Shown here piece by piece: positions 22,603 through 36,200 of a stretch of DNA of 64,000 nucleotides. Position 1 is the stretch's first letter. The number at the start of each line of letters is the position of its first letter. The stretch comes from Poronia punctata. Its lineage: Eukaryota; Ascomycota; Sordariomycetes; Xylariales; Xylariaceae. The notes beneath the pieces were generated by a model, which was given only the letters and a program-made list of their open reading frames with translations, was not told the origin of the DNA and ran no database searches. The translations under genes and the position numbers were made by a program. The DNA is taken from assembly GCA_022579005.1 (NCBI GenBank), contig MU401491.1, positions 85,506 to 149,505 of the forward strand. The letters are read 5' to 3'.

Positions 22603-25181
22603 GAAGGTAGAGACGGGCGAGATGAGGCGATGGGGTGTGGAGAATGGCAATAAAGGTGCTTTGATTGCAAGGGAAAACAGGAAGTGGGAAGTCTGTTTTG
22701 AGTGTCTATTATTGCCTTGCGGGCTTCTGGGAACCAAAGTCGATGCGCAATACAAGTCTAACCAAAAGTGTGTCTCTCACAGAAGACACGTTATGGGGTA
22801 GAAGCGCTGATAAGTGCTGGTTGCAAGAGAAATGCCGTATGTTGCCTTATGCTGGGTCGGTGTAGGTTGAAGCTATGAGGTGGAATCTGGAAAGTGTTCA
22901 AGAGCAGATGAACGCCGGGGATAAATACTATTAATATCAGAGGTAAGTACCTTAGGTACATAAGTAAGTAGGCACCAAGCAAGGAAGACAGGCTATCGTA
23001 CCTACTTTATCTTCAATACCTACTACAGTATTAAGGTTGGAAAGCACGACCTACACTAATAGCCCACCTATCTTCCAACAATCGGTCGTTCTTCCCATAA
23101 ACACTATCAATCGCCGCGGGCCAGCGGGGACAATTGTGCCGACCAGTGGAAGATATCAAACACTGTAGAATGTAGGAGTCATGGAACATCGTGGTATATA
23201 TCTACACCTAGGACCGTAAAACAGCCTATCATAGAGCCTTGCAAGGCTATTTGTTCTGCTGAGAACGTCATTTAAACGGCTTTAAAAGTCTTCCCCGAAC
23301 AAAAACTCCGAACTGTCCATCGGTATTCCGGAGAAGTCTAGGTATATACAGTAGAATTGATTTGAATACGGCTTCTAGGTATACCCAAGGGACATTTTGA
23401 ATAGGTATGGAAGCTTTACCCCCCAGCACCCCCCTCTCTTTCTACATGTTTCAATTATACACGCGTCACAAGTTTGCGCTGGGTGGCAGATGTGAATTTC
23501 CCACATCACACCAAGTAGGTGTATATCAAAATAGGGAGCAAAACAGGGGTTGAACTTGGTTATCATGCGTGATTGAACAGTGTTTTAATACCTATTATTT
23601 ACGCAAAAGCTTATTTCATGTACCACCTATATATGGTCATGGGTAGCTACAGACCTACATAAAGTACTTAGTATATACTAAGAGAGACTTCATTCTATTC
23701 CACCGGAACAGAGACTAGGCTACAAGCTTGGAAAATTCACATAGAAGAACACCAGCATTTAATTTACTTAGTTTTACAGTCCCTGACATGCCGCATGAGC
23801 CACTGATCATACAAGGACCAGACAACCAACTCTATAAACCGCGGTCACTCTCACACATAACCACGTATCAGATCAAGAAGCTGCAGCTTTCTGGGCACTG
23901 TCTACCTCGTTCTTGAGCTTCTTAGTAGTATAGATAATCTTTTTCTTTCCTTTTTCTTGTATGTATTATAATCCATACAATAACAGGCCTATTGCTAGAA
24001 AATAAAAAGTAAAAAAGGCCATTCTGCACACACTGTCTACAAATAAGTAAAAAAACTGTTTAGTATGTCTAGGGGGTTCAAGCCTTCAAGGGTCTGGTAT
24101 GGCTAGCCCCTGATCGTTTATACATACTATAATCAAGTTATTATATAATGTACAGCTATATGCAGAGTACTACTAATCTAAAAATAAAAACCACCTACTA
24201 CCTACAGTGTTAACAGCGGAGCTCTTAACAAGTTGTCACATGCTCTACCTACAGGCAAATTCATGTAAGAAATATTGACCTTGTGTAAGGGTATAGGTAG
24301 TAATGGGTAACAAGCAACGGACAAAACGTCCCCCAGGAGCCCACCGGGCATTGCCAACTCACTCGGTACAGTGTACAGCTACAACCTTCGACTAAAACCT
24401 GTCGGCGGTATCCTATCGTCGAAAATATAAAATATATATACCTACGCACACAAGCCACCCCACGACAATACACAGTACCAAATAATAAGTTGAGAGCTTG
24501 ATTCTAGCAAAGAGCCGAAGAAAGATTCCAGCACCAGACCCTATCCTGACCGTTTAGTAAAGGTTACAACAGGTACTGTAACATGGCAACAGTGGGGGGC
24601 GCAAGACTGGTCAAATTCCCGAGTTGATTAATTAATGAGGACATAGGAGTTACGCCTACGGGTCCGTTCGGCGTAGGAGTATATCCGTGCTTACTCGGTA
24701 GGGATATAACAAGAATCAGCTACAGAACCGACGTCCTTCAGGACAAATCAAGAAAGACAACCTCCTTAGTACACAAGTCCTTGTAAATCTCTAAAAGTAG
24801 TACCAAAGAATACGCAAGTGACAGTATATAGAGAGCAGAGACCGGCAGTATACAAAAAATCATGCACGGTGGTCGGCAATTACCACAATCAGACTAAAAT
24901 ACGGATGGATGATTATCAACGACTGCCAACTTTGGAGCCTTCAATGATGGGTTTTAGAGTATCTGGATAGTTGCGACACCCATGATGACTTTATGAGACA
25001 ACCAATGCAATTACTAAGCAACAGAGCACACCACGCATGTACAGTACAAAAACCAATGTAGAGAGCGGTTGAAACACCTTATGTATGACCATGTTCAACC
25101 AATCCTGTCTGAAACTCCATTAAAACGAGAAGCACTAACAAGATGTTACGCTTGCAGGAAAACCATCTTCTCGCGACGCTC
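22603..25181. other. Intergenic, no gene seen
   Basis: Promoter and upstream region of the minus-strand gene, then about 2 kb of AT-rich sequence with TACCTA/TAGGTA words. No convincing coding region on either strand. Confidence 0.5.
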
Positions 25182-26858
25182 TTAAGCTTGGAACTCCTTC
25201 AAGAACCCTCTAAGTTCCTGGTCAACCATGTCATGGATCTTCTCGGTAAGCTTCTCAGCCTTCTCCGAGAGGGTAGAGACGCCCTGAACAATCTTGCCAG
25301 AGACGACCTTGAAATCCTTCTCGATGGCCTCCTCAAGATCTTCCAAGGTCAAACCATCAGACTTCTTGTCCGCGGCGTAGCCACCCTGCTCAATGATCTT
25401 GGTGTAGTTGGAGTAACCACCACCATTCCAGGCGAGTAGGTTGGGGGTGCCGGATGGGATATCGGATAGAGCACCCTTGGTGGCGATGCTGATCATGTTG
25501 TTCTTTAGCTTGGCGGGAGTGATTTCAGCCATGCCGTACTCGGACTCCTTGCTGGGCTGGAGAGACAGGAAGTAGGCAGTGAGGCCACAAAGATGGGGGG
25601 AAGCCATAGAGGTACCAGAGATAGTGTTGATAGCAGTGGGGCTGCCGGTCCAGGTAGACTGGATGCTGACACCAGGTCCAAAGATATCGACACACTTGCC
25701 CCAGTTGGAGAAGTAGGCACGGCTATCATCGAGACCGGAGGCACCAACAGTCATGGCCTTCTCGGCAGAAGCAGGCGAGTAGCGGCAAGCGTCAGCGTTG
25801 TCGTTACCAGCAGCAACAGCGAAGTGCAGACCAGCGGAGACGGCGGCGTTGACGGCTTGGTCAAGAGATGGGGACTTGCCACCACCAAGAGACATGTTCG
25901 CGGTGGAACCCTTGAACTTCTTGCGGGAACCATCCTTGGCCTTCTCCACCTGCTTAAGATGGGCTTCAGCAGCCCACTCAACACCTCTTACGACATCAGA
26001 CATAGATCCAGAACCGTTAGATCGAAGCACCTTGACGGCGTAGACGTGAGCCTTCTTCGCAACACCGTACTTCTTGCCAGCAACAGTACCAGAGCAGTGG
26101 GTACCGTGACCATTTCCATCCTCATCTTCGTCACCAGCGGGGACAGTCGTTCCCCACTTGGCACGGCCCTCGAAATCTACGTGCTCAATGTTGGTACCGG
26201 TATCGATGACATAAACATCGACACCCTCGCCGCCATCAGCTGAGTATAGATACTTATTGTATGTGCCGAACGACAGCGAGTCACGGTGAGAGATTCTGGC
26301 CAAGCCCCATGGGGCATTCTTCTCTAGCTCAGGCTCCTCCTCCTTAAGGGCATAGACGATTTGGTCTTTCTCGATGTATTCAACCTATGGAGACAGATAG
26401 GTCAGTAACTGCTCCCCATGATATACGACTCGCTGACGCCAAGTTTACAGGGTGAAGTTACTTGGCACTGGGAAACTTACATCAGGGTGGTTGCGGACCT
26501 CCTCAATGACTGAATCATCGAAGTGGCCTGTGTAGCCCAAGAAGCTTTCACCGATCTTGATGGTGTGCTTCAGGCCGCTGAAGACGTCGACATCTCCCAC
26601 CAAAGGAAGCTGCCCACGCTTTCGTAGTTCTGTCCGTTGGTTCTCTCGGTCGCCATGTAGCTGTTGGACCCATGAATGATGGTCAGAGGCTGAAGAGGCA
26701 GACACGTGGTCCTTAAACTTGATGATGTACGAGTTGGGAATCTCCTCAGCGGTCGATGAAGAGATTATGGGCGCAGCCCCATCGTGGATGGTTTCGATGC
26801 CGAAAGAAGGCGCTGCCGACGCAACGACGGCGAACGAGAGAGCGATGAGGCCCCTCAT
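25182..26858 (-). CDS. Subtilisin-type serine protease, cerevisin (proteinase B) family
   Basis: Two exons, 26858-26481 and 26384-25182; the 96-nt intron has donor GTAAGT and acceptor CATAG. The product is 526 residues, the usual size for vacuolar proteinase B orthologues. Residues 1-16 (MRGLIALSFAVVASAA) form a signal peptide. The I9 propeptide follows with the typical SYIIKFKDHV and HHSWVQQLH, ending at VEYIEKDQIVYA. The S8 catalytic domain has Asp187 in VIDTGTN, His219 in GHGTHCSG, the oxyanion Asn in AVAAGNDNADAC and Ser385 in GTSMASPH. A helical acidic tail of about 70 residues (LTLEDLEEAIEKDF onward) is normal in fungal members. The expected role is general protein breakdown in the vacuole, autophagy and sporulation. 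The gene appears intact. Confidence 0.95.
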
Positions 26859-27499
26859 GGTGATATTCCCTCCCTTGCGATTGAAGTAGAAACCAAAACA
26901 ACGAAAGATAAGTCTACCGGCGACTTGATAAAGATATGAAAGGAACAATAAATACAATGCTTATACCAGATACTGATGGATTTAGAGATGGTTGATGGGG
27001 AAGGAGGTAATCGGGAGGAGGAGGTGAAGAAGGAGAAAGAGAGAAGGACAAGATGACGAAGCTGGCGAACGGGTGCTAGATAAATGGCGTGGCTACCTGG
27101 AATGACGGTGCCTGTACTGTAGGTACTTGTCAAGTCGAGGCTGGCTAGCTGCCTTCCCCAGTTCCGAGAAGTCCAGGTGACGCAAATAGCCCACTGATAA
27201 GAGAGTACCTACTGTAGGTAGCCTGGCACGCCTGGCTGGGGCGTAGCAGCCGAGTGGGTCCTTGGTGCTGACCCTGGGGCAACCAGGCGGCAAAGGCTGG
27301 GAACGGTGCACCATGCAACCGCAGAGCAACCTCCACTCGCCGGGTTGGGGTAAGCTTGCACAGGAACTTGGTGTGCCACTCTACCTAGTCCCTTGGTGGC
27401 TTAGCAATTGACTCAGATACGCTTTTCAGAGATAGGCTAGCCCGGGTAGATGAGATCAGTCAGCTAGCACAGTGTTTGGTCATACAGTCTGTACATATC
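26859..27499. other. Promoter and intergenic region
   Basis: Upstream region of the protease gene with a T/C-rich (coding-strand) leader, followed by unremarkable non-coding sequence up to the MITE. No additional gene seen. Confidence 0.5.
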
Positions 27500-27507
27500 A
27501 TTCTGAT

Positions 27508-28087
27508 CAGGGTTGTTAATTTAGTATGTAGTAATTGGTACTACATGTAGTATTACTACATGTAGTAACGGTGTAGTAACAAGATCTCAATACTAATGTA
27601 GTATTAGTATAGGCTATTACTATACTACAAAAAATGTAGTAATTTTGTAGTAATTTTTAGTATTACTACAATTACTACAAAATTACTACAATAATTTTTC
27701 CGAATTTTTCCGAATTTTTTGAATTTTTTTGAATTTTTTTCGATTTTTTTTAATTAGGTTTTTTTTCTTTTTAAATAATAAATAACTAATTAAATAATAC
27801 ACAGTATATTTTCCACAATATACTGTATATATGCACTATATATATAATAGTGTTTTGCTTTTTACACTGTTTTATTTTATTTGTATATAGTGTTTATACT
27901 GTTTTTTAATTAAAAAATTAGTATTTTGTAGTAATTTTAATACTACTATATACTACAGTAGTATTACTACATGTAGTATTAGTATAGACAATTACTAACC
28001 CTTGTAGTATTAGTATAGCCTATTACTAACTACATGTAGTATTAGTATAGGCATTTACTACATTAGTATTACTAATTTACAACCCTG
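27508..28087. mobile_element. hAT-like MITE with perfect 8-bp target-site duplication
   Basis: A 580-bp very AT-rich element. It begins CAGGGTTGTTAATTTAGTA and its right end, read on the other strand, begins CAGGGTTGTAAATTAGTA, so the terminal inverted repeats are about 18-20 bp with one mismatch and one indel. The 8 bp on each side are identical: ATTCTGAT at 27500-27507 and at 28088-28095. An 8-bp duplication and CAGGG ends are characteristic of the hAT superfamily. Inside both ends are many TAGTATTAGTATAG-like subterminal repeats and the palindrome TACTACATGTAGTA. No transposase is encoded, so it is non-autonomous. An exact target duplication suggests insertion is not very old. Confidence 0.88.
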
Positions 28088-28095
28088 ATTCTGAT

Positions 28096-31000
28096 ATTGG
28101 GGCGGATTGCTCATTAAACTGCCGCATTGTGTATGTACTCTGTGAATGCCACACTGTAAATATAAACGCAAATAGCGGATCCACGAAGCTACCGCCCGAG
28201 GTACCCCATCTCGTTGCTCATCTGACAGTCCTTCCCCGTCTTGACTGTCATCAACCTCCTCAGTCGTAATCGGAGCTGGTCTTCCATCCTGCCGATGGTA
28301 TTTCTGCATACTCTTTCAGACCTTGCATCATCTTATTTCATGATGGTAATCTGTAGAGAAGTCCCCCTATTTTTAAAGGTTATATGAACATTTTGCTACG
28401 GCATTGTCCTCACCTACTCGTCCATTGGTAATTACACGTACTCGTAGATATTACGGAACCGATGACCAGTTCCTGTACCAAGCTTCCTCCAGGGGTGGAG
28501 AGCTTCCCCGGCAAATCATAGCCCCAATAGGGTAGCGCGTAGTCGACGCAGTCCGGTATCGTTAGATGATAAGACAGGATTGGCAATGCCATGTTTATGA
28601 CTAGGCTTTCTCGTTGGCTAGCGGTTTGCCCATTATGCAACAGATAACGCACCATGTCTCAGGGACCTTTGGTCCCCCGAATGCGTCCGTAGATCTATAC
28701 GTGTACATGACACAGTAAGTTCCCATTTCCTCTTGTTCTCATCATTTGCATTTCATACGAGTACAAGTAGGTAAATATTATCATACACGTCCGTGGTCGT
28801 AAGCTGAAATTGCATTTTAAACAAATTGCGTTACCCGGACAGCAGGATTATCGGGCTTTTGAGCTGGTCGCGAGTCCGAGAAGGCCGTGGTAATACGATA
28901 GTTACCAAACTGTACGTACTGTACTTATTCAGGTGTCGTGTGATAAGATGGATCAATGACACCATCCAATCAATAAACGCGTGTCCTTCCAGGAGTGTTC
29001 GGCAAACTTAGGCAGCATATGAGAATACGTCAAAGGGGCCATACACGTACCTAGATAGTAAACTGCCACACTTCTAAGATGGGCTATTTAAACGTAAATA
29101 CATTCGGACCAAGACTGAGGAGGCAAAAAACATGATAATAGTGCTAGATAGTCGATTATATACAATTAGAGAAGGTGATACCTGAAGTCGTCTCGTGGCT
29201 GATGAAGAGGTCAGGAGGCAAAAAGTACAGGCGCGCGGTATCTAATTGCGTGTAGTTTACACTGTCTTGTACTGTATCTACAGATATCGAGATACTGTAG
29301 TATTTACCCTTTCAGATGACCAAACTCTTACACCCCGAATCCGGTTCACGCGCTCCCTACTTCCCCGGACGTGTACGAGTATCAACTGAGTTCGCTTTAC
29401 ACAGTATACCCTCTCACCGCCTCCCGAGCAGAGCGTCGAGTTCAAATGACAACACACTTCCTTGTTTATTACATTTATACGTACTCGTACTTGTGACGAC
29501 TACTCCCCGTGAAAGGATAAATGAGGCTGGCAGAGATAGGTGCTGTTCGTTCTGTGGTCTGTGCGCATCGTGGCCTGTTCGAAACCGTGACGGAGTGCCT
29601 ACGAGTACGTGTCGCAACGTATTTGGAGGACTCACCTTGCAGCCCACGTTCTTTACATGACAAAAGTACAAGATGCAACTGCAAACCGAGATAACTTTTG
29701 ACCTTGATGAATTGATAGTGATCATAAACTGGTTTCAGTCTGCAATTCATGTCCAGTCAACTCAGCCAAAGTGTTAGGTAATGTTCTTATCAGAGCTCAA
29801 CGTCGAGAAGGGAATATCGACCTTGATATCAGCATCGATATTCCGTGCGATCACGCTATCCACGCCATAACGCCCTCATCTATCTACTCGACAGCCGTCT
29901 GGATTGAGCTTCAACAAGACGAGACGCCAGTGTCAGAGCATGGAGCCAGTCTGTTTCGTTTATCCGCCCCGATATTTCATCCTGCTAGTAGAATAGATAT
30001 CAGGGGTTCCTGAGCGGAGCTGAAAATCGCTTGAAACCCGCAGTTCATTTATTAGCAGAAAACACCGACGCTCGAGACCTGTCTTGGTGCGACATCATCA
30101 TCTTTCCGGCGAGCGCGACTGAAGGAACTCGGCTTCGTTGAAAGGTATATTTTTTTCGAAGTGGGAAAACCTCCATCTCAGGGTTCTTTCATTGATATCC
30201 CAGCACCTCGTGATTATCCTTAGGACCATTCCACTCATGACAGTCAGAAAGGCCTCCGGGATATGTATAGGCTGTTTAGAGGAACATGGTAGAGCAGCTG
30301 GTGACGTCGCCTTGTGCCTTTGGGCAAACTTGGTCCACGCAGCCATATCGGACGCCAGGAGGACAATGCGACCCGGCGGTTTTTCAGATGGGGGTTACTG
30401 TAGATCCCTTTCTTCTGAATATCTTTAGTAGTAGTAGTAGTAGTAGCAGTATTAATAAAACGGTTGATAGATGATTGATTTGCTAATTCCCCTCGAAACC
30501 CGTTGTCAAGCTTTGATCAAAGAAAGCACGGTTAACACCAGCATTGGGGGGTGACGATATCGAGTCAAAGGCTGAGCTAGTTTGACCGCCGGGTAAGGGC
30601 CGTCGCAGGCTTATAGAATGCATGGTCTAGTTTTCAGACTTCGATTGTGACATTGGACCCGAGCTCTTTTACGAGGATGATCATGGGGTGAAGGTATCTA
30701 ATGGTGAGCTCTGTAACCCAACAGTAAAAATGGTTAGCTTTGTGGATTTGATCGTGTAGGGTGACGGCTGCTACAAATCCTAGGTTATCTCACCTAAAGC
30801 CGAACCAAATCTCCTTGTGTGTAATGAGCTGGTATTCTTCCACATCCCTGGCCGATATGCCCGTGGTGCTGAGAAGTCACGTTGATCACGATTGGGCAGG
30901 CTCATTCGAGTATATGTAGTGCAAATTTCAACCCAACTAAGACGGTTCCCTTCCGCTTGAAGCCACATCATGACTACGCAACGGCGGCATCTGGGGTTCC

Positions 31001-33265
31001 TTTTGCGGAAAGGAGCTAAGTGGATGTGTCTTTCTTTTAATAGCCTTGCTTCTCTCGTGATACGATATGAGTCTATAGATAGGTACCTATATAGTAAGGT
31101 GAGCTCCTCTGCAGCGGCGTCTAGGTAACCTTCTAGCTTTGATCCCAAATACTTGAGTTTTCATAGGCTCCTGTTGTTTTTGATGCGGGTTGTGTTGTGT
31201 TGTGTTGTCCGTGTAGCCTCGCTTTCCCCTATCTTTCACGTGCGTAGGTATTCGGCCTCACTTGCTGTATGCTGTCATATTGTCTGACTGGAATTCAGCA
31301 GACGCAGTACCATTTACACTCGACTCTATCGTTCTCGCTGTGCTAGTACCTCCCAGTTTGAAATCTTCGTCTGCGAGAATTGTCAAACTTACTACTACGT
31401 ACAAAGCATAATATCCTCTAGCACTAATGTAGAGACATCCAACTAAGAGATGAAACATGGCAGGGTGATTTTATATCGTTTCTCCCCCTGCTTACTGCGA
31501 TCGGATTCCTCAAGTCTGACGTTCTTCACTTCAGATGCCAAACTGTTCCTCATAGCAATGTACCACGCTGATGATCGTATAATCAAGGCCTTTCGCGTAC
31601 GAGCAAGCTCATTGCCGATAATGAAGTTTACAATGTCTTTATACTCTCAAGCAAGACCTGCGCAGTGCCAAGGAGAAAGTTGTTGCTCAGCCCTGCTCTG
31701 AAAAGGCAACGAGGCCGTTTATGCCCGCTAGGCTGCCCTACGTCCATATCACCTTAAACAAACTCCAGCCCGAAACGAACACGTCAAGGTGACTCGGAAA
31801 ATGAGCTATCTACCGTAGCCATAGATGTCGTAGGCGAGCTTGCTTTAGGCTACGACCTCCGTGCTTGCATAGACGAGTGCCTCGGCATATCTCCTCCCAT
31901 ATCAGCAAGCTTGTGCACTAACAAGTCGCTACGAATAAGGAGCCCCTGACCATAGACGGCTACTATATTCACAGGGGCCCGCTGCTCGGCGTCAACGTCT
32001 TTGCATTTAGACATAATACTGGCATCTTCTCTGAGATATTCGTGTCTAAGCCTGAGTGATGGCTTTCGCTATCCGAGACTTGTTTGGACAGAGCCGACGG
32101 CGTCAAGAATCCGGTGCGAGATGCCTTTACCGCCTTCGCCATTGGACCAAGCAATTGTGTAGATAGGGGTAGACCGCTAGAGTTTGTACTCACGCTATCT
32201 CTTCATAAGGACATTGTGTAACAAAGGGTTGGTTCTTTCTACGAGTTGGCACGCTTGGCATCAACGCTTGGTCTCTCATAGCCACATCGACTACAAGGGA
32301 GTATGACTGCGGTCTGTAGCTTGGAGGTTGGGGACTTGTACGGAAATGCGTCAAGGTGTTATATCTCAAGCATGTGTATGATTATCTACCGGTTGGTTCG
32401 AACAAAAGAATTGTTTCAATCGCTGCAATAAGTCGGGGTACACTAGTAGGTCGGACACTTGCAGTACGTCGTCTCAATAAAGTTTACGAGTATGTGGATA
32501 TGGATCTGTTGGACTAGAGTCTAGAGTCTAGAGCAATAGGAGCATCGCTGGGTGCAGGCGGTGGGGAGGGTCATTCTCCCACAGTTGCCAGGGTCTCCGG
32601 GTGGTTACAGCTGGGGAGCCTGTACGTGTAGGTACGTTAGCTCCAGTTCCTGTAAAAGTGGACCCTGTGTTAATTGGTACATGTATCTTTCCACTGTACA
32701 CAGCAGGTCCGGTACCTGGGGACAAACTCAATCGGCCAATATCAATGCGACGATACACGCGATTTGTTGCTTTATCTACACGTCTATGTACTCGTACACA
32801 CAAGGCACCTGTGGAACATTGATGCTTACTTACCTACCTACGACCACCACCAACAGCTGCTGAGTTATGTAACACCAACGTCCTCAATCTGCATGAGAAT
32901 TGGCAGGCGTAGGATTTCTACATAGTCGTAAATGCATTGCTGGACTATTGACAAAGCATAGACGTGGTGAATTATTCTGTCGTGAAGCACACCAGCTTTA
33001 GGGTCGATATTCTCAGTGCAGTTACATGTCGTCATTTCCCTAGGCGTGATCCGTACTTTCGCTGCCGCAGCATCTTACCTGTGGCCGGTCCCGTGTATGC
33101 CGTACTCGTACAATCCTCCTCCTCCATCTCACCCTTCGATGGTCTCTTGTACAAACTGTAGCCTAAAACCCACCGGGGTACTGGCAGGCACCAACTGTCT
33201 AATATGAAAGCCGTAGCCTGCTCGAACACGCCATAGGACATTGTCGAACCATCTCATCCGCCGTC
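28096..33265. other. 5.2-kb gene-poor stretch
   Basis: Several open frames of 60-120 codons occur on both strands, but none has recognisable motifs or matches a splice-linked model. A TAG trinucleotide run is at about 30428-30446. No transposon ends were found. Confidence 0.45.
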
Positions 33266-36200
33266 ATGTCGGCGCGTAGTCGCTACCGGTCCTCGACATC
33301 TGCGTCCAGCACCTTGCCCACGTCCAAAGCTACCGAAGTCCTCCAACGATTACTAGACGGCATATCTACTGCTTCGACACATCCGAGTGACAATGGTTAT
33401 CCGGACTTGCACACTCTGATGGAAAAAATCGGCCAAGTCAAACAGCACCTGTCAGCCGTAACCCCTCCAAGCTCCGTGCAAGACGATTTCCGACATCTTC
33501 ACGGCTTCCATCGATTCTTCGACATCTTGCGCGCGTATTCCGGATTTTACAACCCACAGAAGCGCAACGACGCCGAGAAGGAGGCTTTCTTTAGCCTGTT
33601 GGAATCTATCTTGACTACACTCACGGCAGCCTTTCGGGCACATCCGGGGAATCGTCGTTATTTCCGAACACGCGTCGAAGGTGGCGGATGGGAAGCGCTC
33701 GAACAAATAATAGCAAGCGTCGGTCTTGTCGGCACTGGTTCGGATCTGTGGACGAGTTGCCAGTTGTTTGGAAAACTATTTGCTTTCGCACTGGATGAGC
33801 CTGCCGTTGACCGGATATGTCGCGAAGCTGCCCGTAGTGCAGTCGAGGAGCTGCCTGGCAATGCAGCTCATCCGGGAGAGCCCAAGCAGCAAGTAGGCCC
33901 GGAGCAACCCAAGCATGGCGTGTCGGATCAATTCGTGCATGCGATCGATGCTGCGATTAACAAGACGATCGTGTCGACGTCGACTTTGCAGAATCCCGAG
34001 GTAATCCGGACCGCTGTGGATTTCTGGGAATCCATCCCTCGCGATCGTGATGCGACTGAGAATGTCGCCTCGTTACTGGTTCTAAAAATCCTGCTAGCTG
34101 TAGTGACAGCTTCGAGCGTCAACTTGTGCCGAGTGCATGAGACTGGTATTCTGTCTCGCTTTCTGCTTCTGGCCTTCCAAGAGACCTCAACTGTCAACGC
34201 TGCTGAGCGAAATGTGATTCTATCCCTGTGCCAGTCTCTCATGTCCCTCGGGATGAACTCGGTTACAGATGCACAGCACTTGTTACTCAACCCTTCCCCC
34301 GACTCCTCCGACTTCTGCCTCGATATGACCAAGAAGCATAGCTCACCCCCTTTTATCCAATTCGACTTGTCCCTTCATGGCCATTCGTCAATCGAGTTAC
34401 CCAGTCTAGGTCGCCAGTTCCCCCCGCAGACATCAGCCGGATACACTTTCACCGCCTGGGTCAGGGTGGACAAGTTTGATCCTGCCTCACATACGACCCT
34501 GTTTGGTGTCTTTGACTCTACCCAAACCTGTTTTTTCCTTGCCTACCTTGAAAGAGATACCCGGAATTTTATATTGCAGACTTCTGTTACATCCCAGCGT
34601 CCCAGCGTCCGCTTCCGCGGTTTTGTCTTCAAGGAACATAAGTGGTACCATATCGCGGTGGTCCACCGCCGCCCAAAGACCATGTCAGCAAGTAAGGCGT
34701 CTCTGTACGTGGATGGGGAGTTTGTCGAACAGCTTCGGGCCTCTTACCCGGCATTGCCGCCCCCTTCAAACGCCAGTACAGAAAGCTTCGCCTCTTTCAC
34801 ATCCACCAGTCATAAGACGCTGCCCATACAAGCCTTTCTTGGCACGCCTCGGGAGCTGTCAACCCACATCGGCTGCGGCCTCATACATTCCAAATGGTCA
34901 CTTGCCGCCGCCCATCTATTCGACGACGTGTTGAGCGATGACTTTCTGGCGGTGCCGAGCCGGCTCGGCGTCCACTACCAGGGGAACTTCCAAGATTGTC
35001 TTGGTGGATTCCAGACGTATGCAGCCTCGGCCGCGCTCGGACTTCGCAACGAGCTTGTCAACACAGGGAAAGAGGAGTCAGATATCATGAAGGCCATTAG
35101 GGACAGAGCAGGCCACCTTGTCCCAGAGCATCGTATCCTCTATAGTTTGATGCCGTCTTCGATATTCCGCGAAAAGGAACATTTTGGAGAGTCCCAACTG
35201 TTCCGGTCCTTGTCTCGCGGCCCTGCTCATACGTTGATCCAGATGGTGCTCAAAAATGGTACCGGCATAGCGATCAATACTGCCATGCCTTCAATCAACG
35301 ATGCTCTTCTTCGCTCGAACGGTGTGGCCATCCTAGCAGGAGATCCCCTCGTTGTCGCACCACAGTTCTTTGATGACGCCCTGTGGTGTCTCGCTGGCTT
35401 CACTCCCCTGGCTCTCAAGATGATAGAGCGGGCTTATTCGGCCGATTCACTTGTGCGGGCGGTGGAGATGGTCTTCCGGTGCATTAACTCTAGCTGGCGC
35501 AATAGCGAGGCAATGGAGAAGGACGGGGGGTACGCCATTCTCAGTATCCTACTGAAGACAAAGTTGGGCTTTGCTGGACAATCTAATACCGTGACCAATA
35601 AGCTCCCACTCCAGCTTCCCGAAAGGGAAGACCTTGCGCTGCGGCTGCTCGGTCTCGTGCTTGACTTTGTAGGACATAACCATGGCGAGCCCCTGGAGTC
35701 CATCATCATCAATCCCCTGGCTTATCGCCTCCTAGTAGTAGACTTTGATGGGTGGAGGAAATGTAGCCACATCGTACAAGAACTCTACTATAGACAGTTT
35801 GTGACCTTTGCAGTCAAGAGCAAGCACCATCAGCACAATCATCGGAGGCTACTTCGAATGAGTGAGTCCTCCTCCTGGCTATCGGTGCCGGTTGTCTAGG
35901 TTAGACTAACATGTGTTTCTAGGGGTGGTGAAGAGACTGCTCGATGCCCTCAAGGCGGATCCGCTTCCCGAGACCGTCCTTCCCTTTTACTTGGAGACCA
36001 TCGAGCAGCTTGTAAGGTGTAGCTACAATACTGAAGTTCACCGTTCTCTAGCCCTATTTATAACCTACACTTTCCACTCCCCTGCTCGGTCGCTTCCTCG
36101 GACCCCGAAGTCGACGTCTCTCGACAACTCTAGCAACCACACCCTGTCCCGAAAGGCCACTTTCCCCGCCAGTGTGACACCAGAGGGTACGGTGCGTACG

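Noticed and set aside
23728..23930. Small frames near 23.8-23.9 kb, one with KKLKNEVDSAQKAAAS on the minus strand
   Set aside because: Too short and bounded by stops; could be a transposon remnant but nothing supports a specific call.
25593..26243. 216-codon plus-strand frame
   Set aside because: Antisense shadow of the cerevisin catalytic domain.
30098..31148. Open frames of 80-120 codons on both strands
   Set aside because: No recognisable motif, no consistent splice extension and no codon-like composition.
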